Shown: positions 8,788-18,277, counted from the first letter of the stretch. The stretch: DNA of 64,000 nucleotides from Phocaeicola faecalis (GCF_021730445.1 NZ_JADNRM010000001.1:697004-761003), one strand, 5' to 3'. Numbers and translations: made by a program. Notes: a model not told the origin generated them from the sequence alone.

Positions 8788-10917
8788 ATGGCAACATTAC
8801 AAACAATTAGAAGTAAAGGCCCTTTGTTGGTCGTTGTAATCGGTCTTGCCCTTTTCGCATTTATTGCGGGTGACGCTTGGAAAGTACTCCAGCCGCATCA
8901 GGGAAAACAAGACGTAGGTGAAGTCAATGGAAAAACACTCACCGCACAAGAGTATCAGAAAATGGTTGATGAATACGCAGAAGTTATTAAGCTGACTCAA
9001 GGCTTGAACTCTCTTAACGATGACCAACTGACTCAAGTGAAAGACCAAGTTTGGCAATCTTACGTAAACAATCAATTAATTGCAGCAGAAGCCAAGAAAC
9101 TAGGTTTGACAGTAAGCGATGCTGAAATCCAAGCAATTATCGAAGAAGGCACTCACCCATTGCTGATGCAGACTCCGTTCCGCAACCCGCAAACCGGTGC
9201 ATTCGACAAAGATATGTTGAAAAAGTTCTTGGTAGACTATGCCAACATGGGTAAAAGCCAAATGCCTGCACAGTATGTAGAATACTATCAGAAGATGGGT
9301 GCATTCTGGAACTTTATCGAAAAGACTTTGAAACAAACCGCTTTGGCTGAAAAATATCAGAACTTGCTGGCTAAATCATTAATCTCAAATCCTGTTTCTG
9401 CCGAAGATGCATTTGCTTCACGTACAGAGCAGACTGATGTATTGTTGGCTGCCGTTCCTTATTCTTCTATCAGCGATTCTACAATCACTGTTTCAAACGA
9501 AGAAATCAAAGCGCTTTACAATAAGAAAAAAGACACTTTCGAACAGCCGATAGAAACTCGCAACATCAAATACATTGATGTTTTGGTTACTCCTTCTGAC
9601 GAAGACCGCAAAGAAGTTTTAGACGAAGTTACAGAATATTCTACTCAATTGGCTAATGCTGCCGACATGAGCACATTCGTTCGTTCTACTAACTCTGTAG
9701 TACCTTTCTCTGAAGTAGTTGTGAACAAGACTGTACTTCCTAACGACATCGTAGCTCGTTTGGATTCAGTTAAGCTCGGTGAAGTTTACGGTCCTTACTA
9801 TAATCAAGCTGATGACTCATACAACGCTTTCAGAATTTTAGCGAAACAAACAGCTCCTGACTCCATCCAATTCCGTCAGATTCAAGTATATGCTGATACA
9901 GAAGCAAAGACTAAAACTTTGGCAGACAGTATTTTCACTGCTCTGAAAGGTGGTGCAGACTTTGCTGAGCTCGCTCAGAAATACGGTCAGACAGGTGAAG
10001 CAAGTTGGTTGACAGCACGTAATTATGAAGGTGCTGCCCTTGATGCAGAAAACGCTAAGTTTATCAATACCTTGATTAATGGCGGTATTAAAGAACTGAA
10101 CAATCTGCAAATCGGTCAAGCTAACGTTATCCTTCAGGTGATGGATAAGAAGGCCATGAAAGATAAATATCAAGTGGCAATCATCAAACGTCCGGTAGAA
10201 TTCAGCAAAGAAACTTACAACAAGGCATACAATGATTTCAGCCAGTTTGTAGCACAGAACACTACAATAGACAAGATTGTAGCCAACGCAGAAGACAACG
10301 GTTACCGTTTGTTGGAACGTGCCGATTTCCGTAGCGGTGAACACTATGTAGGTGGTGTAAAAGGTACTCGCGACGCATTGAAATGGATTTTTGCAGCTAA
10401 AGAAGGTGAAGTTTCTCCGCTGTATGAATGTGGTGAGAACGACCATCTGATGGTAGTTACACTCGAAAAGATTAATCCTGCCGGCTACCGTAACATCAAT
10501 TTGGTGGCAGATATGCTGAAATCTGAAATTATCAAAGATAAGAAAGCAGAAAAGATTATGGCAGAATTGAACGGTGCAGACATTAATAAAGCCAAGAGTG
10601 CTGCAAATGCAGTGAGCGATACAGTAAAACATATCACTTTTGCAGCTCCCGCGTATGTTTCTGTGACTCGTGCAAGCGAACCTGTATTGGGTGCTTTTGC
10701 CGGTAAAACAGAAGTAAACAAGACTACTGCTCCTATCAAGGGTAATGCAGGTGTATATGTAATGCAGGTTATCAATAAGGACAAGAGTGCCGAAACATTC
10801 GATGCCAAGACAGAAGAAAGCAACTTGGAAAATATGGCAGCACGCTATTCAAGTAGCTTTATCAGTGACTTGTATAAGAAAGCAGAAGTAAAAGACGACC
10901 GCTACTTATACTTCTAA
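8788..10917 (+). CDS. PpiD/SurA-like peptidylprolyl isomerase, membrane-anchored
   Basis: 709 aa. One N-terminal transmembrane anchor (LLVVVIGLALFAFIAGDAW, residues about 12-30) is followed by a SurA-N-like helical domain, with EVNGKTLTAQEYQKMVDEY as the entry motif, and a parvulin (PpiC) domain around residues 350-480 (FRILAKQTAPDSIQFRQIQVYAD, then FAELAQKYGQTGEASWL). PpiD-type proteins sit in the inner membrane and help newly exported proteins fold at the periplasmic exit of the Sec channel. A TATCTTCG box at 8725-8732 (one mismatch to TAnnTTTG) suggests it also has its own promoter in the 107-base gap. A terminator follows. Confidence 0.85.
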   Translation: MATLQTIRSKGPLLVVVIGLALFAFIAGDAWKVLQPHQGKQDVGEVNGKTLTAQEYQKMVDEYAEVIKLTQGLNSLNDDQLTQVKDQVWQSYVNNQLIAAEAKKLGLTVSDAEIQAIIEEGTHPLLMQTPFRNPQTGAFDKDMLKKFLVDYANMGKSQMPAQYVEYYQKMGAFWNFIEKTLKQTALAEKYQNLLAKSLISNPVSAEDAFASRTEQTDVLLAAVPYSSISDSTITVSNEEIKALYNKKKDTFEQPIETRNIKYIDVLVTPSDEDRKEVLDEVTEYSTQLANAADMSTFVRSTNSVVPFSEVVVNKTVLPNDIVARLDSVKLGEVYGPYYNQADDSYNAFRILAKQTAPDSIQFRQIQVYADTEAKTKTLADSIFTALKGGADFAELAQKYGQTGEASWLTARNYEGAALDAENAKFINTLINGGIKELNNLQIGQANVILQVMDKKAMKDKYQVAIIKRPVEFSKETYNKAYNDFSQFVAQNTTIDKIVANAEDNGYRLLERADFRSGEHYVGGVKGTRDALKWIFAAKEGEVSPLYECGENDHLMVVTLEKINPAGYRNINLVADMLKSEIIKDKKAEKIMAELNGADINKAKSAANAVSDTVKHITFAAPAYVSVTRASEPVLGAFAGKTEVNKTTAPIKGNAGVYVMQVINKDKSAETFDAKTEESNLENMAARYSSSFISDLYKKAEVKDDRYLYF

Positions 10918-10952
10918 AGCAAGAAATCATTAAAATCCATATAATGGGAAAG

Positions 10953-10988
10953 AGGTGTATCAGGATAATAATCTTGGTGCACCTTTTT
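10953..10988 (+). terminator. Rho-independent terminator after the ppiD-like gene
   Basis: AGGTGTATCA pairs with TTGGTGCACCT (two G-U wobbles, loop of about 10 bases) and is followed by six T residues. It lies 36 bases after the stop codon and separates the envelope cluster from the fimbrial operon. Confidence 0.8.
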
Positions 10989-11182
10989 TAATTATATCAA
11001 ATAAATTTCTGATGAGCACCAAAACACCAGAGAAAATAGAACTCCCCCACAATACCATTATCACAATATACCTTCCGTAAGGCCCCAAAACTATTTTGTA
11101 TTTATTTAAACATTTATTCTCTTACTACATAAAACATATTCTCCTAACGCTACGTTCATTACACGTGACTAAAAAGCAAAAT

Positions 11183-12034
11183 ATGAGAAAAGTATTTTAT
11201 ATAGTATGTGCGGCAGTATTATCACTGATGTCAGCCTGCATAGACGAGGATGACGACAACTGCCGAACAGACTATACAGTCGAAATAGCAGTGGCTGACA
11301 AGAACTACGCTAATATCAGTCAATACCCCCAATACCCCTTCGAGCAGGAAGACCAACCTTTCGGACATTTCCAAAATACCATATATTATGCACTCACCGA
11401 TAAATATACCGGAAAAACTGTCAGCCAATCATTGGTAACAGCCGTCACAGGCAACGACCGGACTTACAAATTGGTTTTCCATAATCTACCTTTGGGAGAG
11501 TATAATCTTACCGCATGGGGAAATATGACAGATGGAACCCTAGCCGGAATATTGCATCCCCAAAGCACTGAGCATACAGATATCTATATAGGAACAATAG
11601 ATTTCTGTAACTGCAACAGCAGCTCTGCAAGCATTGCACTCCAACGTACCAAAGGAAAACTATTGATTTTCTGCAAGAACTTTCCCTCTTATGTAACACG
11701 GATGCATCAAAGCGTGAAAGGGATATACAGTCAAGTGGACAGTTTGCTGAACTATCAAGGCTCGGCAACCATCGAAAAAGATAGCCGTCCACAGGAAATA
11801 AATGCGCTGGCTGTCTCTCCGTCTATCACCGAAAAAAGCACCCGCCTGAACCTCAGTTTCTATTCAGAAGGAAAGAGTTCTGCTCTGTTGACCGTTCCCG
11901 AAATGGAATTAAACATCCGCCGCAATGAACTGTCAGCTGTTAGTGTCGACTTCGACAAAGATACAGATGCATGGAATATCTGGGTTTATTCAGACAAAGA
12001 ATGGACATTAGTCCATCATTTAACAATCGAATAA
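11183..12034 (+). CDS. FimB/Mfa2-family fimbrial anchor lipoprotein
   Basis: 283 aa from the ATG at 11183, chosen because it begins a canonical lipoprotein signal (lipid-accepting Cys at residue 19, LMSAC). The mature part opens with an acidic stretch, then TDYTVEIAVADKNYAN, and has LVFHNLPLGEYNLTAWGN, a transthyretin-like strand pattern typical of the Mfa2/FimB anchors of FimA-superfamily pili. It lacks the Ser-Arg-Ala/Gly processing motif that the three following proteins carry, which fits a subunit that stays anchored in the outer membrane. First gene of a four-gene plus-strand operon; 42 bases separate it from the next. The exact subfamily is inferred. Confidence 0.78.
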   Translation: MRKVFYIVCAAVLSLMSACIDEDDDNCRTDYTVEIAVADKNYANISQYPQYPFEQEDQPFGHFQNTIYYALTDKYTGKTVSQSLVTAVTGNDRTYKLVFHNLPLGEYNLTAWGNMTDGTLAGILHPQSTEHTDIYIGTIDFCNCNSSSASIALQRTKGKLLIFCKNFPSYVTRMHQSVKGIYSQVDSLLNYQGSATIEKDSRPQEINALAVSPSITEKSTRLNLSFYSEGKSSALLTVPEMELNIRRNELSAVSVDFDKDTDAWNIWVYSDKEWTLVHHLTIE

Positions 12035-12076
12035 TTTTGCATATCTATTTTTTTAACCACTTAATTATTTTATAAA

Positions 12077-13147
12077 ATGAAAAAATTGATGTTTCTCGCT
12101 ATGCTGAGCATGTTTTTGTTTGCATGCTCTGACAATGACAATCCTGCGCCGTCAAGTGAAAATGCCGAAACAGGTGTTACTTTCGAGATTTCAGCCGTAA
12201 ACGAATTAAAAGATGGCGGCACTTCTCGTGGCTCAATCTATAGTCAGGAAGCTACACAACATGTAACACGTGTTGTTGTATATGCGTTTCTCAACAATGG
12301 GAGTGACTATGTTTACTCCAAGTCGTTCACCATTTCGGGATGGAGCGACGGCACTACCTTCATGCGTTACTCCATCGGAAACAGCGAGAAACTCAGTGCT
12401 GGTGATTATAAATTTCTAGCAATAGGTCGCGATCAGACCGACTTGTTCAATATCAGTTCGCCTGAGACGGCTCACAATTTCGACAATATGATGGCTACCA
12501 TTGCACAATCAGGTGACGAATCCGAGATATTTGCAGGATGGAGCCAAGCAAACGTCAGCAATAACGGAGGAACGCGTGTCAGCATCTCGATGACTCGTAA
12601 AGTGGCAGGTGTACTGGGCTACTTCAAAAATATCCCTCAAAACATAAACGGAACAGATGTGAAATATCTTCGTCTATCCGTCAGTGATGCCAATAAAGAA
12701 GTGAATATCACAAACGGAGCTGCCATTACATCCAATGTCACTCCCTATAATATCATCAATATAGATCTATCCGGCCAGACAATCACCGGAGGAGTGTATG
12801 CCGGTAATGACCTTTCCGGTCATGGAGTAGTAAAACTGCCCAATTCACAACTTAGCGGTTCATTCTTCATGCCGGTCAGCAATGTCACTATGACTTTGGG
12901 ACTATATGATGCCGGCAACAATCCCCTTAAAACTTGGGTTGTAAAAGATACAGACGGTAACAGTTCATTCAATATCTTGGCTAATCATTTCTATGCATTG
13001 GGAACGAAGACACAGGCAGGTAACACCAATGGCGGTACTCCCGAAATGGGTGACGACGACTCTCCGATTGACTTGCTGACAGATCAGGCTATCGTAATTT
13101 CCATCAATCCGGCATGGGAAGTGATACATAATATGGTTATCCAATAA
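12077..13147 (+). CDS. Fimbrillin family lipoprotein (probable major or shaft subunit)
   Basis: 356 aa with a lipoprotein signal (MKKLMFLAMLSMFLFAC, Cys 17). An SRG triplet at residues 50-52 lies where FimA-superfamily prepilins are cut after Arg before assembly. The body has alternating beta strands, including HVTRVVVYAFLNNGSDYVYSK and ISMTRKVAGVLGYFKNIP, as in the two-domain fimbrillin fold, and the end (WEVIHNMVIQ) could be the C-terminal strand used in donor-strand exchange. It sits between the anchor gene and two further fimbrillin-like genes. Whether it is the shaft subunit cannot be decided from sequence alone. Confidence 0.78.
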   Translation: MKKLMFLAMLSMFLFACSDNDNPAPSSENAETGVTFEISAVNELKDGGTSRGSIYSQEATQHVTRVVVYAFLNNGSDYVYSKSFTISGWSDGTTFMRYSIGNSEKLSAGDYKFLAIGRDQTDLFNISSPETAHNFDNMMATIAQSGDESEIFAGWSQANVSNNGGTRVSISMTRKVAGVLGYFKNIPQNINGTDVKYLRLSVSDANKEVNITNGAAITSNVTPYNIINIDLSGQTITGGVYAGNDLSGHGVVKLPNSQLSGSFFMPVSNVTMTLGLYDAGNNPLKTWVVKDTDGNSSFNILANHFYALGTKTQAGNTNGGTPEMGDDDSPIDLLTDQAIVISINPAWEVIHNMVIQ

Positions 13148-13165
13148 GCTTAAATTCATAAAGGA

Positions 13166-14206
13166 ATGACAAGGAAAAGGCATATACTTTATTTTTCAGT
13201 TGCAGCATTGCTGTCGGCCCTATGGCTGACAGCATGCACAACAGATGACATTGATGAACCGGAGATGCCACAGAAAGACAACACAATTCCGGTAGAGATA
13301 AATATCCAGTATGAGGATGCGCTGAGCCGTGCTTCCGATAATGCTACCTTATCCGTCAACCGTATTCTGATATTACCTTTCCGCAAGACAAATGAATCTC
13401 TTGCAACGAGTGAACCGGCCAATTTTGTGCCCGATTATGCTGCCGCCAAGCAGATAACCCTCCACTCTTTTCCTGTCACTTCTACAAAGCTTAATCTTCA
13501 GGCAACTTCCACCTATCGCATTGTCGTACTGGGATATAATCGGAATGATTATAATTTCAATAACCCCACAGCCGCCTCAAGACTGTTTGATATAGGATCG
13601 GTATCTACTCCGGCAACATTGGCCAATCTTTATGTAAAGCCAATCAATCCGACCTATGGAGTACCCGAATTTTTCAGTTGCCAATGCATAGGAAATATGA
13701 ATGGAACAGCAATTGGCACAGCATTTCTACCGGGACAAGTCAATCAGATAACCGGAACGCTAAAACGTATTGTCAGCGGGCTGACAGTCCAGATAAACAA
13801 TATTCCAACCTTTGTTAAATTCGTCACACTGGTTGCAGAGAATTTGGTCACCGCCACACGGATTACAGATGGAAGCGCAATGTTATGGCAGACAACAGGA
13901 GACGGTTCTCCAAGAATACTGGGCACACAAGTACCCACATCAGGAAGCGTCAATCTAAGCTATTATCTACTAGCCATCCCCGATGCCCGGAAAACGCTCT
14001 TTTATTTGGATGTATCTTACGGTTCATTCACCGAACGTTATACCATTAAGGTAGCCGACGAACCAGGTAAAGTATCAGGCAACCGGTTCATCTTCCTTCC
14101 TAATTATCAACTGACGGTGACAGGCGACTACTCCAAAATCAATCTAGGATTTATACTAACACATAATGTAAATCTGGATGATAATACTTGGGATGGTATT
14201 CAATAA
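13166..14206 (+). CDS. Fimbrillin-like lipoprotein
   Basis: 346 aa. Lipoprotein signal with Cys 24 (LTAC), acidic linker, then an SRA triplet at residues 54-56, the same relative place as in the neighbouring fimbrillins. The strand pattern (SVNRILILPFRKT, YRIVVLGYNRNDYNF, ILGTQVPTSGSVNLSYYLLAIPDARKTLFYLDVSYGSF) matches the Mfa-like/FimA superfamily. It begins 18 bases after the previous stop codon, so it belongs to the same operon. Probably an accessory or tip-proximal subunit. Confidence 0.7.
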   Translation: MTRKRHILYFSVAALLSALWLTACTTDDIDEPEMPQKDNTIPVEINIQYEDALSRASDNATLSVNRILILPFRKTNESLATSEPANFVPDYAAAKQITLHSFPVTSTKLNLQATSTYRIVVLGYNRNDYNFNNPTAASRLFDIGSVSTPATLANLYVKPINPTYGVPEFFSCQCIGNMNGTAIGTAFLPGQVNQITGTLKRIVSGLTVQINNIPTFVKFVTLVAENLVTATRITDGSAMLWQTTGDGSPRILGTQVPTSGSVNLSYYLLAIPDARKTLFYLDVSYGSFTERYTIKVADEPGKVSGNRFIFLPNYQLTVTGDYSKINLGFILTHNVNLDDNTWDGIQ

Positions 14207-14228
14207 TTAATCATTAAACCCAACGGAG

Positions 14229-15764
14229 ATGAAAATATTTCAATGGATAATTACAGGTGGACTTGTATTGTCTTTATTCACCGGATGTAACAGCGAGACA
14301 GACCTCCTGCCACCTGCTTTACCGGAAACCGAACAGCAACCTCCTGAAGTAAATGAAGGAGCAGAGAATTTACCCGAAGGCTGCTTTGAAGTCAATTTCT
14401 CACCCACATTCGGCAACCGTTCCCGTGCCGCAGTGACAGGTGCCGACGGTCGAGTCCGCCATCTCCGTTATATCATCTATAAATCAACAGGAGAATATAT
14501 CAAGGAGAAAGTGATTTTAACTCCGGGCAACGGTATAACTACATGGCCTTTAACTGCAGTCAAAGATACATTACCCAAAGGAAATTATATCGCTGTGTTC
14601 ACTGCCAATGTAGAAAAGACACTGTTTCCTTACACTTCAAGTAGTGGAACTACATACACAGATGTACTTACCAATTATCAAACGACCTATGCCAACGGAC
14701 GTATTGTACTGCCTAATGCAGAATTTACGGACACATCTGAATATTATTGGGCTAAAGTATCTTTCTCGGATGCTACTCCCCAACCCTATGTATTGTTGCA
14801 ACGTATCATCAGCATGCTAAAACTGCACCGCAATTTTGTAGATGCACAAACAGCCCTAAATGCGCTAGTAAACAATATCGTGACACAGGTAGGATATAAA
14901 AACATCATTCGCACCACCGTACAAGGTTTACTTCCGGGACTATTAAAACCGGCATTAGATCTTGGCACCCTAGGAAATGCAATCTATACAGTGCTAGGCG
15001 GACTGGACGCAGCTGTCAATCTAGTTGTAGGCGGACTGGTGGAACCGGTCACAAATGCATTGTATGATATGCTGTTAAAACAATTAGTCAACCAACTCGG
15101 ACTTGCATTAACGGGTAATGCTGACCAGCAAGGCTTATTGGCATTTCTAGGCGTATTACTCAACCCATGGGCAACCAGCGAAGCCAGTACCGCAGTAGTG
15201 ACTATACGGAATTTCCCTAAGACAATGGATTTCAATCTGACCGTAAAAGACTACTTTACAGGTGACCAACGCTTTAAATACGCCTTTACAGGAGGAAATA
15301 TATATAGTGAGAAAGACATTCTCATTAAAGGTTTTCACGGAACATTTGATGTACGCAATATCAATGTCATTAAACAAGGATTAGTATCCGGTTTACTGAT
15401 TGACCGGATTATAGACAGTTCTCTACTCTTAAACGGAACTTTTATCGACATTAACGATCCAATACAAGCCAATGTAAATACCAACTACCGATACCGTTCA
15501 GATTATTCTTTTTTGGACTTAGGACTAAAATCGTATGCCCAACAGACAGATGGAAATCATTCGCTAACCTTATCCCTCAAGCTGTCCACCATCCCAAATC
15601 TGGACGGACTATTGGGAGGTATCCCAATAGTGGGAACTTTACTGGGAACAGTTGTCAAAACCGCCATCGGCAATATTACCATATCAGTCCCGCTGAATCT
15701 GCCTTTACTGGGAGTAGACAATCTAACTCTTTCAGGAGGATGGAGTACACCGGCTACTTATTAA
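14229..15764 (+). CDS. Large fimbrial-type lipoprotein, probable tip or adhesin subunit
   Basis: 511 aa. Lipoprotein signal with Cys 20 (LFTGC), a Pro/Glu-rich linker, and an NRSRAAV motif with Arg 64 and Arg 66 where pilin processing would be expected. The N-terminal 170 residues look fimbrillin-like (RHLRYIIYKSTGEYIKEKV). The middle (about 190-310) is unusual for a pilin: long, Leu/Gly/Val-rich and repetitive (LLPGLLKPALDLGTLGNAIYTVLGG), with helical rather than beta character. Similar LLGGIPIVGTLLG-type runs recur near the C-terminus. The last gene of the operon and its largest product, it is a good candidate for the tip, but I do not recognise the C-terminal two thirds. Confidence 0.6.
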   Translation: MKIFQWIITGGLVLSLFTGCNSETDLLPPALPETEQQPPEVNEGAENLPEGCFEVNFSPTFGNRSRAAVTGADGRVRHLRYIIYKSTGEYIKEKVILTPGNGITTWPLTAVKDTLPKGNYIAVFTANVEKTLFPYTSSSGTTYTDVLTNYQTTYANGRIVLPNAEFTDTSEYYWAKVSFSDATPQPYVLLQRIISMLKLHRNFVDAQTALNALVNNIVTQVGYKNIIRTTVQGLLPGLLKPALDLGTLGNAIYTVLGGLDAAVNLVVGGLVEPVTNALYDMLLKQLVNQLGLALTGNADQQGLLAFLGVLLNPWATSEASTAVVTIRNFPKTMDFNLTVKDYFTGDQRFKYAFTGGNIYSEKDILIKGFHGTFDVRNINVIKQGLVSGLLIDRIIDSSLLLNGTFIDINDPIQANVNTNYRYRSDYSFLDLGLKSYAQQTDGNHSLTLSLKLSTIPNLDGLLGGIPIVGTLLGTVVKTAIGNITISVPLNLPLLGVDNLTLSGGWSTPATY

Positions 15765-15785
15765 AAAGACAAAGCCGCTTCATAC

Positions 15786-15848
15786 AAAAAAAGGGTGTGC
15801 CAAAGAATAACAGACACAAGGTCTTCTCATTCCGACACACCTTTTTTA
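15786..15848. terminator. Bidirectional terminator between the fimbrial operon and ilvC
   Basis: A-rich AAAAAAGGGTGTG pairs with CACACCTTTTTT across a loop of about 35 bases. The A-tract on one side and T-tract on the other allow termination in both directions, as expected between two convergent operons. Confidence 0.7.
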
Positions 15849-15867
15849 TAATATCCAATACAGAGTA

Positions 15868-16911
15868 TTAATTGTTTTCAGGACGAAGTTTACGAACAGT
15901 AACGGCAGTCTGCCACATTTCGCTTTCACGCAATGCTTTCAATTCTTCTTCCAACTTTTCGCGATAATCGGGCTTAGAGTTAGAATCGATAGAAATCTGA
16001 GCTTCATTACCGGTTTTCACGCTGTGATACAGTTTTTCAACTACAGGCTTGATAGCATCGTGGAACGGAGTCATCCAGTCCAATGCACCACGCTGGGCAG
16101 TAGTAGAACAGTTAGCATACATCCAGTCCATACCGTTCTTAGCGAACAACGGCATCAATGACTGAGTCAGTTCTTCTACAGTTTCGTTGAATGCTTCAGA
16201 AGGAGTATGTCCGTTTTCACGCAACACTTCGTACTGTGCCAACAACAATCCCTGAATAGCCCCCATCAATGAACCGCGCTCACCTGTCAAATCTGAAGTG
16301 GCTTCACGCTGGAAAGTAGTCTCGAACAGATAGCCGGAACCGATACCGATACCTAGAGCAATAGTACGTTCGTAAGCCTTACCGGTTACATCCTGATAGA
16401 TGGCGTATGAAGAGTTCAAGCCACGACCTTCGAGGAACATGGTACGCAATGAAGTTCCCGAACCTTTGGGAGCAACCATAATCACGTCGACATCAGCAGG
16501 AGGAACCACACCCGTGCGGTCGCTCCAAGTAATGGCAAAACCATGAGAGAAATACAGAGCCTTACCCGGAGTAAGACAAGGTTTAATGGTAGGCCATACA
16601 GACATAACAGCAGCATCAGACAACAGGCACATAATGATGCTTGCTTTCTGACAGGCTTCTTCAATGCCGAACAGAGTTTCGCCCGGAACCCATCCGTCAG
16701 CAACCGCTTTTTCATATGTTTTTCCCGGACGCTGACCAACGATTACGTTGAAACCATTGTCACGCAGGTTCAATGACTGACCCGGACCCTGTACACCATA
16801 ACCGATTACAGCGATTGTTTCATCTTTCAATACTTCACGTGCTTTTTCCAAAGGAAATTCATCGCGGATAACTACAGTTTCTGTAACACCGCCAAAATTC
16901 AATTGTGCCAT
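15868..16911 (-). CDS. ilvC: Ketol-acid reductoisomerase
   Basis: 347 aa from the ATG at 16911 (MAQLNFGGVTETVV). An upstream in-frame extension to 16938 is less likely. The enzyme isomerises and reduces acetolactate or acetohydroxybutyrate with NAD(P)H in isoleucine/valine synthesis. The Rossmann motif is AVIGYGVQGPGQSLNLRDNG, and the metal and substrate region contains TSDLTGERGSLMGAIQGLLLAQYEVL. Length fits the short class I enzyme but with a few Bacteroidales insertions. Last gene of the attenuated ilv operon, 50 bases after the thioesterase gene. Confidence 0.95.
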   Translation of the reverse strand: MAQLNFGGVTETVVIRDEFPLEKAREVLKDETIAVIGYGVQGPGQSLNLRDNGFNVIVGQRPGKTYEKAVADGWVPGETLFGIEEACQKASIIMCLLSDAAVMSVWPTIKPCLTPGKALYFSHGFAITWSDRTGVVPPADVDVIMVAPKGSGTSLRTMFLEGRGLNSSYAIYQDVTGKAYERTIALGIGIGSGYLFETTFQREATSDLTGERGSLMGAIQGLLLAQYEVLRENGHTPSEAFNETVEELTQSLMPLFAKNGMDWMYANCSTTAQRGALDWMTPFHDAIKPVVEKLYHSVKTGNEAQISIDSNSKPDYREKLEEELKALRESEMWQTAVTVRKLRPENN

Positions 16912-16961
16912 TTTAAAACTAATTTTTACGGGCAACACTGCGCCGCCCTATTGTTATTAAA

Positions 16962-17702
16962 TTAAATCAATATCACTTTACTGCGAACAACGACTTCCGC
17001 GCCATTCTTTTTTACTTCTATATCATATTCGTTCTCTCTCACTTCCTCGCGATAGAAACTCAATACATCGCCATAATAGCTTTCTGCCACGTATGCCATT
17101 TCAAAACGCTTTACCTGTTTTTCCTTGAACACTTCGATGGGAAACAAATCGAGGATATGTTCGATATACTTAATACTATTTACATGCCCGTTGATGTCGA
17201 TATCACTGTATTTCGTCCGATACTCGACAAGAGGTGTCTTTTCAGTCACTTTGATACGGCCCGGCTTGGAGATAGGACAATCCTTATCACACACATAGTC
17301 AGTGATGCTCCCTCCGTGGAGCGTCAGCAAATCGGCAGGCTTACGAGTCTCCATGCTTATCATCGCCCACACCGAACGGGCATAGCCCACAGCATTTCCC
17401 TCCTTGTCGAGAATAGCAAAGTTACGGTCGGTAAAAAGTCGATAAACATTCTCCACCCAAGTCTGAATACTGAAAGATTCGTACTCGCGAGGCATCTCTT
17501 CCAGTTCGACAGCCAGGCGGGAAAGCACCCATGTATAATGGTTTTCATTCAATGTGGCAATACCGAATCCACGGTCGGCCGCATGGAAGCCGGCACAGTT
17601 CAACAGATGATTGCCCAGCACACTCATGGTCAGTTTTCCGGTGAAGTCGCAATGGAAAGGCTCTGCCACAAACTTGTATGTTCCAACTTTATTGTCACTC
17701 AT
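16962..17702 (-). CDS. Acyl-ACP thioesterase (FatA/FatB type) inside the ilv operon
   Basis: 246 aa. Two tandem hotdog folds: FHCDFTGKLTMSVLGNHLLNCAGFHAADRGFG in the first, and SDIDINGHVNSIKYIEHILD in the second, where the Asp-x-Asn-x-His-x-Asn pattern is the catalytic signature of acyl-ACP thioesterases. The reaction releases free fatty acid from acyl-carrier protein. The start is taken as ATG at 17702 because the ilvN stop overlaps it as TGATG, an arrangement that couples translation; a GTG one codon earlier (17705) is also possible. Its location between ilvN and ilvC suggests a link between branched-chain precursor supply and fatty-acid release; that is inference. Confidence 0.88.
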   Translation of the reverse strand: MSDNKVGTYKFVAEPFHCDFTGKLTMSVLGNHLLNCAGFHAADRGFGIATLNENHYTWVLSRLAVELEEMPREYESFSIQTWVENVYRLFTDRNFAILDKEGNAVGYARSVWAMISMETRKPADLLTLHGGSITDYVCDKDCPISKPGRIKVTEKTPLVEYRTKYSDIDINGHVNSIKYIEHILDLFPIEVFKEKQVKRFEMAYVAESYYGDVLSFYREEVRENEYDIEVKKNGAEVVVRSKVILI

Positions 17703-18265
17703 CACAGCTCCTTTTCTTCCTTTTGTTGACGATATTTTTCCTCACGCTGTATCAGATACTCATTGACACGTTCAAAGCAACTGGTCGTGATAGCCACACG
17801 TCCCGAACGGACGAACTGCAATACACAGCCCAGTGCCTGCAACTCCTCATATAAAGAAGTGATTTCCTCGGTCATGCCCGCCTTCTCGACAATGGCAAAG
17901 ACCGGATTCACCTCCACAATGCGTGCGTTATAACGGCGAATCACTTTCGATGCGATGGGATTGGACTGAAACTCGGGTATGGACACCTTATAGAGTGCTA
18001 TCTCGTGCAGAAAGATTTCGTCATCGGTGAAATAATGCGCCTGCAATACATCGATTTTCTTTTCTATCTGCTTCACCACCTTTTCGATAATGTCCTTGGT
18101 AGTCCACGCCGTAATGGTGTATTTATGAACTCCTTTGATAGACGAAGCCGAAACATTGAGGCTTTCTATATTAATCTGCCGGCGGGTAAACACAGCAGTA
18201 ATCTGGTTCAGCAAACCGGCAATATTCTCCGAATGGACGATTAATGTATATAATGTCTTATCCAT
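17702..18265 (-). CDS. ilvN: Acetolactate synthase regulatory (small) subunit
   Basis: 187 aa. The N-terminal ACT domain is clear (YTLIVHSENIAGLLNQITAVFTRRQINIESLNVS), followed by the small-subunit C-terminal domain (ARIVEVNPVFAIVEKAGMTEEI). The small subunit activates IlvB and confers valine feedback inhibition. It starts 12 bases after ilvB and its stop overlaps the thioesterase start. The C-terminal tail (REEKYRQQKEEKEL) is highly charged. Confidence 0.92.
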   Translation of the reverse strand: MDKTLYTLIVHSENIAGLLNQITAVFTRRQINIESLNVSASSIKGVHKYTITAWTTKDIIEKVVKQIEKKIDVLQAHYFTDDEIFLHEIALYKVSIPEFQSNPIASKVIRRYNARIVEVNPVFAIVEKAGMTEEITSLYEELQALGCVLQFVRSGRVAITTSCFERVNEYLIQREEKYRQQKEEKEL

Positions 18266-18277
18266 AACCTTACTCTT

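Noticed and set aside
9838..10632. 264-codon minus-strand frame inside the ppiD-like gene
   Set aside because: Cys/Phe-rich shadow of a well-supported gene.
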